Below are positions 50,376 to 59,383 of a stretch of DNA of 64,000 bases, one piece after another. The notes beneath the pieces were generated by a model. It saw only the letters and a list, made by a program, of their open reading frames with translations, was not told the DNA's origin and searched no databases. Where the stretch lies: the NCBI RefSeq assembly GCF_009193255.1, contig NZ_WACG01000001.1, positions 1,386,887 through 1,450,886 on the forward strand. Reading direction: 5' to 3'. This stretch comes from Arthrobacter koreensis. GTDB taxonomy: Bacteria > Actinomycetota > Actinomycetes > Actinomycetales > Micrococcaceae. The position numbers and the translations under genes were made by a program. Every line of letters begins with the position of its first letter. Position 1 is the first letter of the stretch.

Positions 50376-50900
50376 TCAGGCGGGCGGCGGCGCGGCGGCC
50401 GCGTCCCGGGCCTGGGCCGCGTAGTAGGAACCCTGGTCCAGGTAACGCTGGTCGAATTCCGGCTGTGCTCCGCCGCTGCGGGCAGCCTCAAGCCGGTCAA
50501 GGTAGTACTCCCAGCCGGGGCCGGTGTCTTCTGCGGGGGCGGGATCAGCCAAGTGCTGGGTGAACTCCAGGCGGGTGCCGCCGTCGTCGTCCCGGAGCCG
50601 CACTTCCAGGTCCCAGCTGCCGCCGTCGTCCTCCATGAGCACACGCAGCCGCTCCCGCGGAACGCACTCGGCGAGCCGCGCCTGGCTGGTTGGCTGCCCC
50701 TCTTCGTAAAGCATTTGGAAGCCGAAGCCTGATCCCGGTTCGGGGGTGCCGTCCCAGCGTCCGATCCACGCGGACGCCTGGCCGGCGTCCGCAAAGCTGG
50801 CCCAGACCTCCCGGGGACTGCCGGCGAGGCGGCGGGTCAGGACCAGGTCATAGGAGTCTTCTCCGGTTCGGTGGACCCGGCCTGTGGGTTCGGGCTGCAT
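50376..50900 (-). CDS. SRPBCC / AHSA1 family protein
   Basis: 174 residues. The START-like fold shows DSYDLVLTRRLAGSPREVWA, GQASAWIGRWDGTPEPGSGF, RLRVLMEDDGGSWDLEVRLR and GTRLEFTQHLADPAPAEDTGP, then GWEYYLDRLEAARSG. AHSA1-type proteins bind hydrophobic ligands or assist other proteins; no specific role can be read. It overlaps the end of the next gene on the same strand by 64 bases. Confidence 0.82.
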   Translation of the reverse strand: MQPEPTGRVHRTGEDSYDLVLTRRLAGSPREVWASFADAGQASAWIGRWDGTPEPGSGFGFQMLYEEGQPTSQARLAECVPRERLRVLMEDDGGSWDLEVRLRDDDGGTRLEFTQHLADPAPAEDTGPGWEYYLDRLEAARSGGAQPEFDQRYLDQGSYYAAQARDAAAAPPPA

Positions 50901-51829
50901 AGCTGCTCCTGGAACGGATCAAGCAGGCCCAGAATCCGGGCCCGCAGCTGCTGCGATTCCTCGGTGAAACCGCGCTGGAAGGAAGCGTACGCCGCCCGTC
51001 CCGCTGGAGTCTCTACCTGGATGGGTTCATACCCCCAGTCCTGCAGATCGTACGGCGACGCGCGCATGTCCATCTCGCGGATCCGCCAGGCCAGTTCGAA
51101 GCAGTCCATCACCAGGTCCCCGGGCAGCAGCGGGGTCAGCTTGTAGGCCCACTTGTAGAGATCCATGTTGGCGTGCAGGCATCCGGGCTGTTCCAGGTCC
51201 CGCTGGTTCTCCCGCGTGGGGATCAGCTCATTGAGCCCCACTGCCTCCGGCGCGTAGAAGCGGAATGCGTCGAAGTGGGTGCAGCGGATCCTGCTGTTCT
51301 CGACCAGCTCATTCGTGCCCTGGGCACCGAGCCGCAGGCCGAGGTATTCATGCCGGATTCCGTTGACTTCCGACTTGTAGGCCATGGCCCACTCGTGCAT
51401 GCCGAAGCAGCCAAGCGACGGTTTGCGGGCGGCTGTGCGGGAAAGCAGCATTCGGGTGAACCCGGCCGCCGTGCCGCGGGCTGCGGCAAATGCGCCCACA
51501 TCCACCGTGACCGCCGGGATCTCCGGGTTCAGCCCGGCCGCTGTGCGTTCCCCTGGCGTCAGCGTGCGGTAGAACTTCCAGTCCGTCCGCTCCGCCGCTG
51601 CGGGCCCGGTGAGGACGACGCCGGCACCTGGGTGCCAGCGCATCAGCTGGCCGGGCTTCAGGGAGTAGTAGGTGAAGAGGAAATCCTCCACCGGGTGTTT
51701 CTGCCCAGCGGAACGCCGGCGGAGGAAACCTTCCGTGAACGGGCGCACCCGGTCCTGGTAAGCGGCCTGGCGGGGGAGCCACTCATCCTCGGACAGCACG
51801 GCGGGGTTAGGAAAGCTCACGCCTTCCAT
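50837..51829 (-). CDS. Conserved protein of the group annotated as 3-methyladenine DNA glycosylase
   Basis: 330 residues. It belongs to an actinobacterial group usually labelled 3-methyladenine DNA glycosylase: LSEDEWLPRQAAYQDRV, QKHPVEDFLFTYYSLKPGQL, RWHPGAGVVL, FGMHEWAMAYKSEVNGIRHE and LIPTRENQRDLEQPGCLHANM. I see no helix-hairpin-helix or AlkA/MPG motif, so that enzyme name is doubtful. The C-terminal 20 codons overlap the SRPBCC gene. Confidence 0.65.
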   Translation of the reverse strand: MEGVSFPNPAVLSEDEWLPRQAAYQDRVRPFTEGFLRRRSAGQKHPVEDFLFTYYSLKPGQLMRWHPGAGVVLTGPAAAERTDWKFYRTLTPGERTAAGLNPEIPAVTVDVGAFAAARGTAAGFTRMLLSRTAARKPSLGCFGMHEWAMAYKSEVNGIRHEYLGLRLGAQGTNELVENSRIRCTHFDAFRFYAPEAVGLNELIPTRENQRDLEQPGCLHANMDLYKWAYKLTPLLPGDLVMDCFELAWRIREMDMRASPYDLQDWGYEPIQVETPAGRAAYASFQRGFTEESQQLRARILGLLDPFQEQLCSPNPQAGSTEPEKTPMTWS

Positions 51830-51853
51830 TATCCCGCCGTGCTGCCCAGCCGC

Positions 51854-53887
51854 CTAGCGGACCGGCGAAGGCTGTGGATCGGGAGACAGGCCGCTGTCCT
51901 TATCCCGGTCCGGTTCTTCGCCGGTTCCTTCGTCTGCGTCCTCCGGGGTCCAGCCGTCGGCATATTCTCCGGATTCGTAGTCATAATCCACGGGTTTTCC
52001 GTCTTCGTCCCTGCGCTGGTACCAGTCAGTGACTGTCTTGTCATGGGAGTCGAAGTCGGCTCCGGCGCCCTGCCCCTGCGGAGCCTTTTTCACCGCAATG
52101 GCGAAGTCGTCTCCGTGTTCATCGATGCCGGTCCGCACGGCCTGTTCCAGGGCAGCCGTTGCGTACTCCCGGCGGATGATGAGCGGGTCGGTCTGCAGGT
52201 CCCGGGTGAAGGCGACCATCATCAGCGCCAGGATGACCGCGAACGGCAGCGCAGAAACGATGATCAGGTTTTGAAGGCCGGACAGCGCCTCGTTGCCGCC
52301 CACCAGGAGCATGACCACGGCGATGCCCATCATGGCCAGGCCCCAGAAAACCGTAACCTTCCGGTCCGGCCGCGGCTTGCCGCGCTGGGACAGGCTTCCC
52401 ATGACGAGTGATGCCGAGTCGGCAGACGTGATGAAGAAGATGGCAACGCAGAACATCGCAAGCAGCGGGGTGATGGAGCTCAGCGGCAGCTGGTCCAGCA
52501 TCTGGAAGAACAGGGCTTCCGGGGCGCTTTCGGCGGAAATGTCCGCGCCCTGCATCCGCATCCAGATCGTCGTGCCGCCAAAGATGCCGAATGCGAGGAC
52601 ACATACGAGGGTGGGCACTACCAGGACGTACTGCACGTATTCGCGCAGCGTCCGGCCGCGGGAGATTCGGGCCAGGAAGATGCCAACGAACGGGGACCAG
52701 GAGATCCACCAGGCCCAGTAGAAGACAGTCCAGTTGGCGGAGAAGTCTGCTGCCTCGGCGCCCCAGGAAGGTCCTTTGCTCATCAGGTGCAGGAGCTCGG
52801 AGAGGTACTCCGTGATGGAGGCGGGAATCAGGTTCAGCAGGAACAGTGTGGGGCCGGTCAGGAAGATGAAGGCCACCAGGGCGATGGTCAGGGACATGTT
52901 GACGTTGGAGAGCATGCGGATGCCGCGGCTGACGCCGGAGACGGCGGACGCAATGAACGCAGCGGTGAGGATGGCGATGATGCCGATCAGGGCGGCGTTG
53001 GGCAGCTGGCCAATGCCACCGACGATCTCCACGCCGCGGCCAATCTGCAGCGCGCCGATGCCCAGGGATGCCGCGGTGCCGAACAGGGTGGCGACGATTG
53101 CGAACATGTCGATCAGGCGTCCGGCGGCTCCTTCGGTCCGCCTCCGGCCGAGCAGCGGAGTGAAAATGGTGCTCATCAGCGGAACCCTGCCGCGGCGGTA
53201 GGAACCGTACGCCACAGCCGCGCCCACCAGTGCGTAGATGGCCCAGGCGTTGAAGCCCCAGTGGAAGTAGGTCTGTGCCATGGATTTGTGAAGGGCCTCC
53301 GTGGTTTCAGGCAAGGCCTCGCCGGGTGCAGGAGTCATGTAGTAGGTCAGCGGCTCGTATGGTCCGAAAAAGAACAGCCCAATGCCCACGCCGGCGGAAA
53401 ACATCATGGCGACCCAGGAAAACTTGGAGTACTCCGGCTTCTCGCCGTCCACGCCCAGGGGGATCTTGCCGTAGCGGCTGAACCCGATGAACAGCATGAA
53501 CACCAGGACCACCACCAGCAGGGAGCTGAACAGCCAGCCGGTATTCTTGACCACCCAGCTGAGCGCTAGGTCGGAGACAGACTTTAGGGACTCGGTGGAG
53601 AAGACGCCCCACGCGACGAACGCGAGGACCAGCACTGCTGCGACGCCGAAGACCAGGGGGTCCGTCCGGTAGCGGACGCGCTGGTCATCCACGGCGATTC
53701 CGGGAACCAGGCCGGGGTGGGTGTCGTGCGGATAAGGCTTCTTGTCCCTCCGCAGAGCACGCGCGGCCCGCTGGCCCAGGGATGCCTTGGGCGGCCCATT
53801 GCCTTTACGGCGGCCGGGAATGTCCGGGGCGCCGTCTTCGGGCGGTCCGGAGGGCGGTGTCTGCCTCGATGAGGGCGGTGTATCCAC
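51854..53887 (-). CDS. BCCT family transporter (glycine betaine/choline type)
   Basis: 677 residues from GTG 53887, with AAGGAG upstream. Twelve membrane helices lie between ~85-residue N-terminal and ~110-residue C-terminal cytosolic tails. BCCT signatures: FSWVAMMFSAGVGIGLFFFGP (the glycine stretch), HWGFNAWAIYALVGAAVAYG, NWTVFYWAWWISWSPFVGIFL (substrate tryptophans) and ITSADSASLVMGSLS. It would import betaine, choline or ectoine under osmotic stress. The long acidic C-terminal tail may be an osmosensor, as in BetP-type carriers. Confidence 0.92.
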   Translation of the reverse strand: MDTPPSSRQTPPSGPPEDGAPDIPGRRKGNGPPKASLGQRAARALRRDKKPYPHDTHPGLVPGIAVDDQRVRYRTDPLVFGVAAVLVLAFVAWGVFSTESLKSVSDLALSWVVKNTGWLFSSLLVVVLVFMLFIGFSRYGKIPLGVDGEKPEYSKFSWVAMMFSAGVGIGLFFFGPYEPLTYYMTPAPGEALPETTEALHKSMAQTYFHWGFNAWAIYALVGAAVAYGSYRRGRVPLMSTIFTPLLGRRRTEGAAGRLIDMFAIVATLFGTAASLGIGALQIGRGVEIVGGIGQLPNAALIGIIAILTAAFIASAVSGVSRGIRMLSNVNMSLTIALVAFIFLTGPTLFLLNLIPASITEYLSELLHLMSKGPSWGAEAADFSANWTVFYWAWWISWSPFVGIFLARISRGRTLREYVQYVLVVPTLVCVLAFGIFGGTTIWMRMQGADISAESAPEALFFQMLDQLPLSSITPLLAMFCVAIFFITSADSASLVMGSLSQRGKPRPDRKVTVFWGLAMMGIAVVMLLVGGNEALSGLQNLIIVSALPFAVILALMMVAFTRDLQTDPLIIRREYATAALEQAVRTGIDEHGDDFAIAVKKAPQGQGAGADFDSHDKTVTDWYQRRDEDGKPVDYDYESGEYADGWTPEDADEGTGEEPDRDKDSGLSPDPQPSPVR

Positions 53888-54048
53888 AGGTTTCTTCTCC
53901 TTGGGGCGGACGCGCTGCCGCCCATGGGGTGCGTTTTGGGACGCGAAGAAGAATACGCCGAAAAAGTCCTGCTATTTGCGGCAATAAGCTGACTTATATA
54001 CCACACTTCAATTGTTATCTGGTTGTTGCCTTTTACGCGCGAATTTAT

Positions 54049-54510
54049 CTAATTAGCGTTATTCGGCCCCAATGACCCCTGGGTTGCCTCGATCAGGCGC
54101 CGCATGGATGCGTTGAGCTCCAGAACTTCCGCCCGGCTCAGCTGCAGCCGCTCCATCATGGCCCCGGGAACGGCCAGGGCCTTTTGGCGCAGGGCGCGTC
54201 CGTGCTCGGTCAGGTCCACGGCCAGGGCGCGGTCATTGTCCGGTGCGCGGTTGCGTGAGACCAGGCCTGCGCCTTCCATCCGCTTGAGCATGGGGGAGAG
54301 CGTCGCAGGTTCCATCAGGAGGGCTTCGCTCAGGTTGCGCACGGTCCGGGGGCTTTGCTCCCAGAGCGCCAGCAGGACGAGGTACTGCGGGTGGGTGACG
54401 CCCAGGTCCTCAAGGACCGGGCGGTAGGCGCCTACAACCGAGCGGGATGCGACGGACAGGGCGAAGCAGAGCTGGTGTTCCAGCAGCAGGTCATCATCGA
54501 CCGGGTCCAT
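54049..54510 (-). CDS. MarR family regulator, OhrR-like
   Basis: 153 residues. The N-terminus DDLLLEHQLCFALSVASRSV carries the single reactive Cys (residue 15) in the LxxQLCFAL setting of OhrR peroxide sensors. The winged helix follows (TVRNLSEALLMEPATLSPML, GLVSRNRAPDNDRALAVDLT). OhrR normally represses ohr; no ohr gene is in the window. The divergent target is the small protein at 54585. Partly palindromic sites lie between the genes. Confidence 0.85.
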   Translation of the reverse strand: MDPVDDDLLLEHQLCFALSVASRSVVGAYRPVLEDLGVTHPQYLVLLALWEQSPRTVRNLSEALLMEPATLSPMLKRMEGAGLVSRNRAPDNDRALAVDLTEHGRALRQKALAVPGAMMERLQLSRAEVLELNASMRRLIEATQGSLGPNNAN

Positions 54511-54525
54511 GGCGCCTCCTCATGT

Positions 54526-54554
54526 TTAGTGCACTAACAATTAGCGTACTATAG
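54526..54554. promoter_or_regulatory. Candidate MarR/OhrR operator region
   Basis: TTAGTGCACTAA (54526-54537) is a perfect 12-base palindrome, and TTAGCGTACTATAG at 54541-54554 is a close, imperfect second site. Both lie in the short divergent region between the regulator and the 71-residue protein. Confidence 0.55.
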
Positions 54555-54584
54555 ATCGCAGGAACACCTCGGAAGGGACATTTC

Positions 54585-54800
54585 ATGGCAGCTCGGGAAA
54601 GCTTCACCGCCAAGTTCATGCGCGTAACCGGCAAGGCGAGGCTCATCTTCGGCCCCGCCCAGAGCTCCTCCCTTACCCATGACATGACCGAGGAGAACAA
54701 GCGGCTGCTCGAAGCCCAGCAGGCCGAAGAGAAGGCCATGTGGGAGACCGTCAAGCGCGCTGACGGCAGCAGCTACATCCTGCCCCGCAAAAAGGACTGA
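54585..54800 (+). CDS. Small protein of unknown function (71 residues)
   Basis: Starts at ATG 54585 with GGAAGGG 7 nt upstream. The protein is highly charged: FMRVTGKARLIFGPAQSSSL, then a helical ENKRLLEAQQAEEKAMWETV segment and the end YILPRKKD. No signal peptide or membrane helix. Divergence from the OhrR-like regulator suggests redox or organic-peroxide control. No family is recognised. Confidence 0.6.
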   Translation: MAARESFTAKFMRVTGKARLIFGPAQSSSLTHDMTEENKRLLEAQQAEEKAMWETVKRADGSSYILPRKKD

Positions 54801-54881
54801 TTTTCCGCGCGGCCGGGTCTTTTTCCGTGCCGGAAACCTATCCTGAAAGGACCCGCGTTGGTCCTTAAAGGAGGGATCCAC

Positions 54882-55112
54882 ATGGCAACCATGCCGGATC
54901 CGGGCAGCGGCCGCGAGCCGCGGCTGCCCGAAGACGAGATTCCGCAGTCACAGTCCGAACTGCCCGACTACGTTGTTGAAATAGACAGCGAAGGGCACCG
55001 CTACGGAGTGGACCGGGAGTATGTGAACGGCAAACCACACCGCGAGCCTGCCGAGCCGGTGGTGTACCAGGACTACTTCCACGCACCCCTGTTCCGCGAG
55101 CACCTGTACTGA
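54882..55112 (+). CDS. Small protein of unknown function (76 residues)
   Basis: Starts at ATG 54882 with AAAGGAGG 7 nt before it; a longer frame from 54858 would include that site. Pro/Glu/Asp-rich lead (REPRLPEDEIPQSQSELPDY), then DSEGHRYGVDREYVNGKPHRE and VVYQDYFHAPLFREHLY. It is soluble and probably partly disordered. It lies 81 bases after the other small gene and may share its transcript. Confidence 0.6.
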   Translation: MATMPDPGSGREPRLPEDEIPQSQSELPDYVVEIDSEGHRYGVDREYVNGKPHREPAEPVVYQDYFHAPLFREHLY

Positions 55113-55135
55113 CCGGCCCGCTGGAACCATGCAAA

Positions 55136-55163
55136 AGGGGCGCCCGGTTTCCCGGACGCCCCT
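55136..55163 (-). terminator. Rho-independent terminator of lysC
   Basis: On the minus strand a GC stem (AGGGGCGTCCGGG with CCGGGCGCCCCT, one mismatch) is followed by TTTT. It lies 15 bases after the lysC stop and between convergent genes, so it can also stop the small-protein transcript. Confidence 0.85.
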
Positions 55164-55178
55164 GGCTGGAAGCTGCGG

Positions 55179-56465
55179 TTAGCGGCCGGTGCCGCCGTAG
55201 ACGGTAGCCTCGGCTTCGCCGTCGAGCCCAAACGCGGCGTGGACCGCACGGACCGCGTCGTCCAGCTTGGAAGCGCTGGTGACCACGGAGATGCGGATCT
55301 CCGAGGTGGAGATCATGTCGATGTTCACGCCGGCCAGATGCAGTGCTTCGAAGAACCGGTGCGAGACGCCCGGGTTGGAGCGCATGCCGGCGCCGATGAG
55401 GGAAAGCTTGCCGATCTGCTCGTCGTAGTCGATGCTGTCAAAGCCAACCTCGGCCTTGGCGGCGTTCAGGGCTGCCATGGCGGCCTGGCCGTCGATGATC
55501 GGCAGGGTGAAGGAAATGTCCGTCCGGCCGGAGCCCTTCGTGGAGACGTTCTGCACGATCATGTCGATGTTCGTGTTGGCGCCGGCGACGATGCCGAAGA
55601 TCTCCGCGGCCTTGCCGGGGATGTCCGGAACGCCGACGACGGTGAGCTTGGCTTCGGAGCGGTCATGCGCGACGCCGGAAATGATGGGCTGTTCCAAGGG
55701 TTCTCCCTCTTGAATCTTGATCTTGTCATCCGGGCTGGGCAGTACCCAGGTCCCCTCGTGCTGGCTGAAGGAGGACCGCACGTGCAGCGGAACTCCGAAG
55801 CGGCGGGCGTACTCAACGCAGCGCAGGTGCAGGATCTTCGCACCGGATGCTGCCATTTCCAGCATTTCCTCGCTGGAGATCTTGTCGATCTTCTGCGCCG
55901 AGGGAGCCACTCGGGGGTCTGCGGTGTAGACCCCGTCAACGTCGGTGTAGATCTCGCACACATCGGCGTCGAGCGCTGCTGCGAGCGCGACTGCGGTGGT
56001 GTCCGAACCGCCGCGGCCCAGGGTGGTGATGTCGTGGCTGTCCCGGCTCATGCCCTGGAAGCCCGCGACGATCGCGACATCGCCCTTTTCGATCGCCGTC
56101 TTGATCCGGTGCGGTGAGACGTCGATGATCCGGGCCTTGCCATGGATGGCGTCGGTGATCATGCCGGCCTGGCTGCCGGTGAAGGACTGGGCTGAGGCAC
56201 CGAGTTCGTTGATCGCCATGGCCAGCAGTGCCATGGAGATGCGTTCGCCGGAGCTCAGCAGCATGTCCATCTCACGCGGGTAGGCCCCGGTGGTGATTTG
56301 TCCGGCGAGGTCCAGCAGTTCATCGGTGCTGTCGCCCATGGCGGAGACCACCACAATGACGTCGTTTCCGGCCCTCTGGGTATCCACTACGCGCTTGGCG
56401 ACGCGCTTGATGCCTTCGGCGTCCGATACGGAGGATCCGCCGAATTTCTGCACTATCAGGCTCAT
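55179..56465 (-). CDS. lysC: Aspartate kinase
   Basis: 428 residues from ATG 56465. It phosphorylates aspartate, the first step to Lys, Thr, Met and diaminopimelate. Signatures: IVQKFGGSSVSDAEGIKRVA at the N-terminus, GFQGMSRDSHDITTLGRGGSD (active site), EIYTDVDGVYTADPR and two ACT domains after about residue 265 (VVGVPDIPGKAAEIFGIVAG, LIGAGMRSNPGVSHRFFEAL). The feedback sites lie in the ACT part. In related actinobacteria an internal start yields a separate beta subunit; this was not tested here. The asd gene is not adjacent. Confidence 0.96.
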   Translation of the reverse strand: MSLIVQKFGGSSVSDAEGIKRVAKRVVDTQRAGNDVIVVVSAMGDSTDELLDLAGQITTGAYPREMDMLLSSGERISMALLAMAINELGASAQSFTGSQAGMITDAIHGKARIIDVSPHRIKTAIEKGDVAIVAGFQGMSRDSHDITTLGRGGSDTTAVALAAALDADVCEIYTDVDGVYTADPRVAPSAQKIDKISSEEMLEMAASGAKILHLRCVEYARRFGVPLHVRSSFSQHEGTWVLPSPDDKIKIQEGEPLEQPIISGVAHDRSEAKLTVVGVPDIPGKAAEIFGIVAGANTNIDMIVQNVSTKGSGRTDISFTLPIIDGQAAMAALNAAKAEVGFDSIDYDEQIGKLSLIGAGMRSNPGVSHRFFEALHLAGVNIDMISTSEIRISVVTSASKLDDAVRAVHAAFGLDGEAEATVYGGTGR

Positions 56466-56700
56466 GCGTACACGCTCTCTGGAACTCTTCCAAGTTGCTG
56501 CCCGGCGGCGCTGGGGCCGCTGCGGCACTAAATGTTCGTGGGGACCGCACGGCGGCGGCCAACCTTCAAAGTCTATAGCCGGACCGCTGCGGCACCGAAA
56601 TAACGCTCAACCTGGTCTTAACGAAGACGGGGTGGAAAAGCTGCCCGGTACGCGGCGCGACACGTATCCGCAGGCGGGGTCGGGTAGCGGCGACGGACTA

Positions 56701-56706
56701 TATGGT
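56701..56706 (+). promoter_or_regulatory. -10 box of a leaderless ABC ATPase transcript
   Basis: TATGGT stands exactly 6 nt before ATG 56713. No ribosome site is present. Confidence 0.55.
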
Positions 56707-56712
56707 GGCCCG

Positions 56713-57663
56713 ATGGGGACTACTGAACAGCGGACTACTGGACGCGGCGGCATTTCCGTCGACGGCGTTACCCGCAGCTTCGGCACGGTGCAAGCTGTGC
56801 GCGGCATGACGTTCGAGGCGCCGCCCGGGGCTGTCACCGCGCTGATAGGTCCTAACGGGTCCGGCAAGACGACCCTGCTGCTGATGCTGGCGTCCCTCCT
56901 GGCGCCGGACTCCGGGAGCATCCGAATCGGCGGTGCGGACCCGTTGCAGGATCCTGTGGCCGTGCGCCGCTCCGTTGGCTGGATGCCGGACACCCTTGGA
57001 GTCTGGGATTCACTGACCGCCACCGAAATCCTGGTGACCATGGGCAAGCTGTACGGCATGGTCCCCGACGCCGCCGCGCAGCGGGCAGGTGAGCTCCTCG
57101 CCGAAGTGCGTCTTTCAGACTTTGCGGACAAGCCGGCACGCGTCTTTTCCCGTGGACAGCAGCAGCGCCTGAGCCTGGCCCGTGCGCTCATCCACGACCC
57201 GGCAGTTCTCCTGCTGGACGAACCCGCTTCCGGACTGGATCCGGGATCCCGGGTGGAGCTGCGGCTGCTGCTCCGGCCTCTGGCGGCGGCCGGCAAGACC
57301 ATCCTGGTCTCTTCCCATGTGCTCTCCGAGCTCGATGAGATGGCGGACCGCGCCGTGTTCGTCTCCGGCGGGCAGACGGTCAAGACGCAGAGCCTGGACG
57401 ACGTCGGCACGCAGCTTCGCTGGTACGCCGTCAGCGCGCGGGATACCGGCGCGCTGCTGCGGGCACTGGAAGCGCAGGGCCTCGCGGCGGCTGTGGGCGA
57501 GGGAACCCGGCGCAGTCACGTGCGGGTGCAGCTGGGCGGCGAGGAGCAGGCCGCTGAAGTGCTGGGGTACCTGGTGGAGTCCGGTGTGGGGGTCTGCGCC
57601 TTCGCCCCGGCCTCCGGCGCACTGGAAGAGACGTACATGAGCCTGGAGGGCGAGAAGCCATGA
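56713..57663 (+). CDS. ABC-2 type transporter ATP-binding protein
   Basis: 316 residues from ATG 56713. Walker A ALIGPNGSGKTTLLLMLASLL (about residue 46), Q-loop VGWMPDTLGVWDSLTA, signature FSRGQQQRLSLARALIHDP (the usual LSGG is FSRG), Walker B VLLLDEPASGLDPGS. A C-terminal domain of ~90 residues follows, as in drug- or lantibiotic-type exporters. The permease gene overlaps its stop by 4 bases. The exported substrate is unknown. Confidence 0.88.
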   Translation: MGTTEQRTTGRGGISVDGVTRSFGTVQAVRGMTFEAPPGAVTALIGPNGSGKTTLLLMLASLLAPDSGSIRIGGADPLQDPVAVRRSVGWMPDTLGVWDSLTATEILVTMGKLYGMVPDAAAQRAGELLAEVRLSDFADKPARVFSRGQQQRLSLARALIHDPAVLLLDEPASGLDPGSRVELRLLLRPLAAAGKTILVSSHVLSELDEMADRAVFVSGGQTVKTQSLDDVGTQLRWYAVSARDTGALLRALEAQGLAAAVGEGTRRSHVRVQLGGEEQAAEVLGYLVESGVGVCAFAPASGALEETYMSLEGEKP

Positions 57664-58730
57664 GCACAGCACTCAGTCCGCAGTCCACGCCGTCCCCCGG
57701 GCTCGGTTACTTCAAGGGCATTGGCACGGTCTTCGGTCTTGAAATGAAGCAGCGCCTGCGCTCCCGCGGCTGGTACATCCTGCTGGGAGTCTGGTTTGTG
57801 GTGATCGGCCTGGTGGCGGCCTTTACGGCCTGGGTGACTGACCAGCAGACCGATGCCGGACAGGTGCTCTTCGAACTGATGGTCGCCTTTGTCCTGTTGT
57901 TCGCGCTGCTGGTGGCACCTGCCTTATCTGCAAACGCGGTGAACGGTGACAGGGCTGCCGGAACACTCGCGGTCCTGCAGGTGACGCTGCTGCGCCCGGG
58001 GCAGCTGCTGGCCGGCAAATGGCTGGCGTCATGGGTTGCTTCGCTCGGGTTTTTGGCGGCCAGCGTTCCTTTCCTGTTGTGGGCGCTGGCCCTCGGCGGG
58101 GTGGATCCGGCCATTGCCGCAGTTTCCATCCTGATGCTCGGCGTTGAGCTCGGGGTGGTCTGCGCGCTGGGGGTGGCGGTATCCACCCTCGCCAACCGGC
58201 CGCTGTTTTCAATCGTTGTGACCTACATGCTGGTTGCACTGCTGTCGATTGGCACGGTGATCGCCTTTGGACTGAGCACACCCCTGGTGCGCGGAACCGT
58301 TGAAGCCAACGTGCCGCAGTGGAAGGGCAGCGCCTACCTCCAGCCGTCAGGCGCCGAAGCCGAATTCACCTGCATGGGGCCGCTCTTTGAAACGGACGTC
58401 TACCACACGGACCGCACCGCCTGGCTGCTGGCGGCCAACCCCTTCGTGGTCCTGGCCGACGCCCTCCCGTACTCAGAAGACAACTTGAGCGGAGGCCCGC
58501 TGGAGGGCATTGGCCAGGCAGTCCGGTATGCCCAGGCAGGGGCCGCAGCCAGCGGACCGGAGTGCATCAACGGTGAGCCGCGCGCTGACGATGTGCCGGC
58601 GTCGTTGTTCCCCATCTGGCCGCTGGGACTCACCGTGCAGTTCGCGGGTGCGGCACTGGCACTGGTGCTGGCCTGGCGCCGGCTGCGCACGCCTGCCCGG
58701 CGGCTGGCGGCCGGCACCCGGATCGCCTAG
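57660..58730 (+). CDS. ABC-2 type transporter permease
   Basis: 356 residues with six or seven membrane helices: first helix WYILLGVWFVVIGLVAAFTA, then LFELMVAFVLLFALLVAPAL, FLAASVPFLLWALALGG and GVELGVVCALGVAVSTLANR. ERAAGTL-like motif reads DRAAGTLAVLQVTLLRPGQLL, as in ABC-2 permeases. A large extracytoplasmic loop (about residues 213-310) contains ECINGEPR. It pairs with the ATPase upstream through a 4-base overlap. Confidence 0.85.
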   Translation: MSTALSPQSTPSPGLGYFKGIGTVFGLEMKQRLRSRGWYILLGVWFVVIGLVAAFTAWVTDQQTDAGQVLFELMVAFVLLFALLVAPALSANAVNGDRAAGTLAVLQVTLLRPGQLLAGKWLASWVASLGFLAASVPFLLWALALGGVDPAIAAVSILMLGVELGVVCALGVAVSTLANRPLFSIVVTYMLVALLSIGTVIAFGLSTPLVRGTVEANVPQWKGSAYLQPSGAEAEFTCMGPLFETDVYHTDRTAWLLAANPFVVLADALPYSEDNLSGGPLEGIGQAVRYAQAGAAASGPECINGEPRADDVPASLFPIWPLGLTVQFAGAALALVLAWRRLRTPARRLAAGTRIA

Positions 58731-58739
58731 CAGCGAGTC

Positions 58740-59336
58740 TTAGCTGAGACTGCGGCGTCCCTCGAAGGCGCGGCCCAGCGTGATCTCATCTGCGTATTCA
58801 AGATCACCGCCCACCGGAAGCCCGGAGGCCAGCCGCGTGACGGTGATGCCGAGGGTCTTCAGCATACGAACCAGATAGGTGGCCGTGGCCTCGCCTTCCA
58901 GGTTCGGGTCGGTGGCGATGATGATCTCGCTGATCTGCTCATCGGAGAGCCGGCTCAGCAGCTCACGGATGCGCAGCTGATCCGGACCGATGCCCGCAAT
59001 GGGGTTAATCGCCCCGCCCAGCACGTGGTAGCGGCCGCGGAAGGAACGGGTGCGCTCGACGGCGATCACGTCCTTGGACTCCTCCACCACGCAGATCATG
59101 GTGGGGTCGCGGCGCGGGTCGCGGCAGATGTTGCAGGTTTCCTGTTCAGTGACGTTGCCGCACACCTGGCAGAACTTCACCTTTTCCTTGACCGTCACAA
59201 TGGCCGAAGCCAGCCGGGACATGTCCTCGGCATTTGACTCGAGGATATGGAACGCGATCCGCTGGGCCGACTTGGGGCCCACGCCGGGGAGGCGGCCCAA
59301 CTCGTCGATCAGTTCCTGAACCGCACCTTCGTACAC
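58740..59336 (-). CDS. recR: Recombination mediator RecR
   Basis: 198 residues, normal length. RecR loads RecA with RecF/RecO in gap repair. The N-terminal helix-hairpin-helix is [20 protein letters not shown], the C4 zinc finger is [16 protein letters not shown] (about residues 57-72), and the Toprim domain contains [16 protein letters not shown] and [17 protein letters not shown]. It lies 47 bases after dnaX, the usual dnaX-recR order. Confidence 0.97.
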   Translation of the reverse strand: MYEGAVQELIDELGRLPGVGPKSAQRIAFHILESNAEDMSRLASAIVTVKEKVKFCQVCGNVTEQETCNICRDPRRDPTMICVVEESKDVIAVERTRSFRGRYHVLGGAINPIAGIGPDQLRIRELLSRLSDEQISEIIIATDPNLEGEATATYLVRMLKTLGITVTRLASGLPVGGDLEYADEITLGRAFEGRRSLS

Positions 59337-59383
59337 GTGGCCTTCTTAGCGAAATAGTTGTTGTTCCGGTTGGCTGCTGCCGG

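Noticed and set aside
50837..51829. Direct use of the name 3-methyladenine DNA glycosylase
   Set aside because: No helix-hairpin-helix or known glycosylase motif is visible, so the function is left open although the group is usually given this name.
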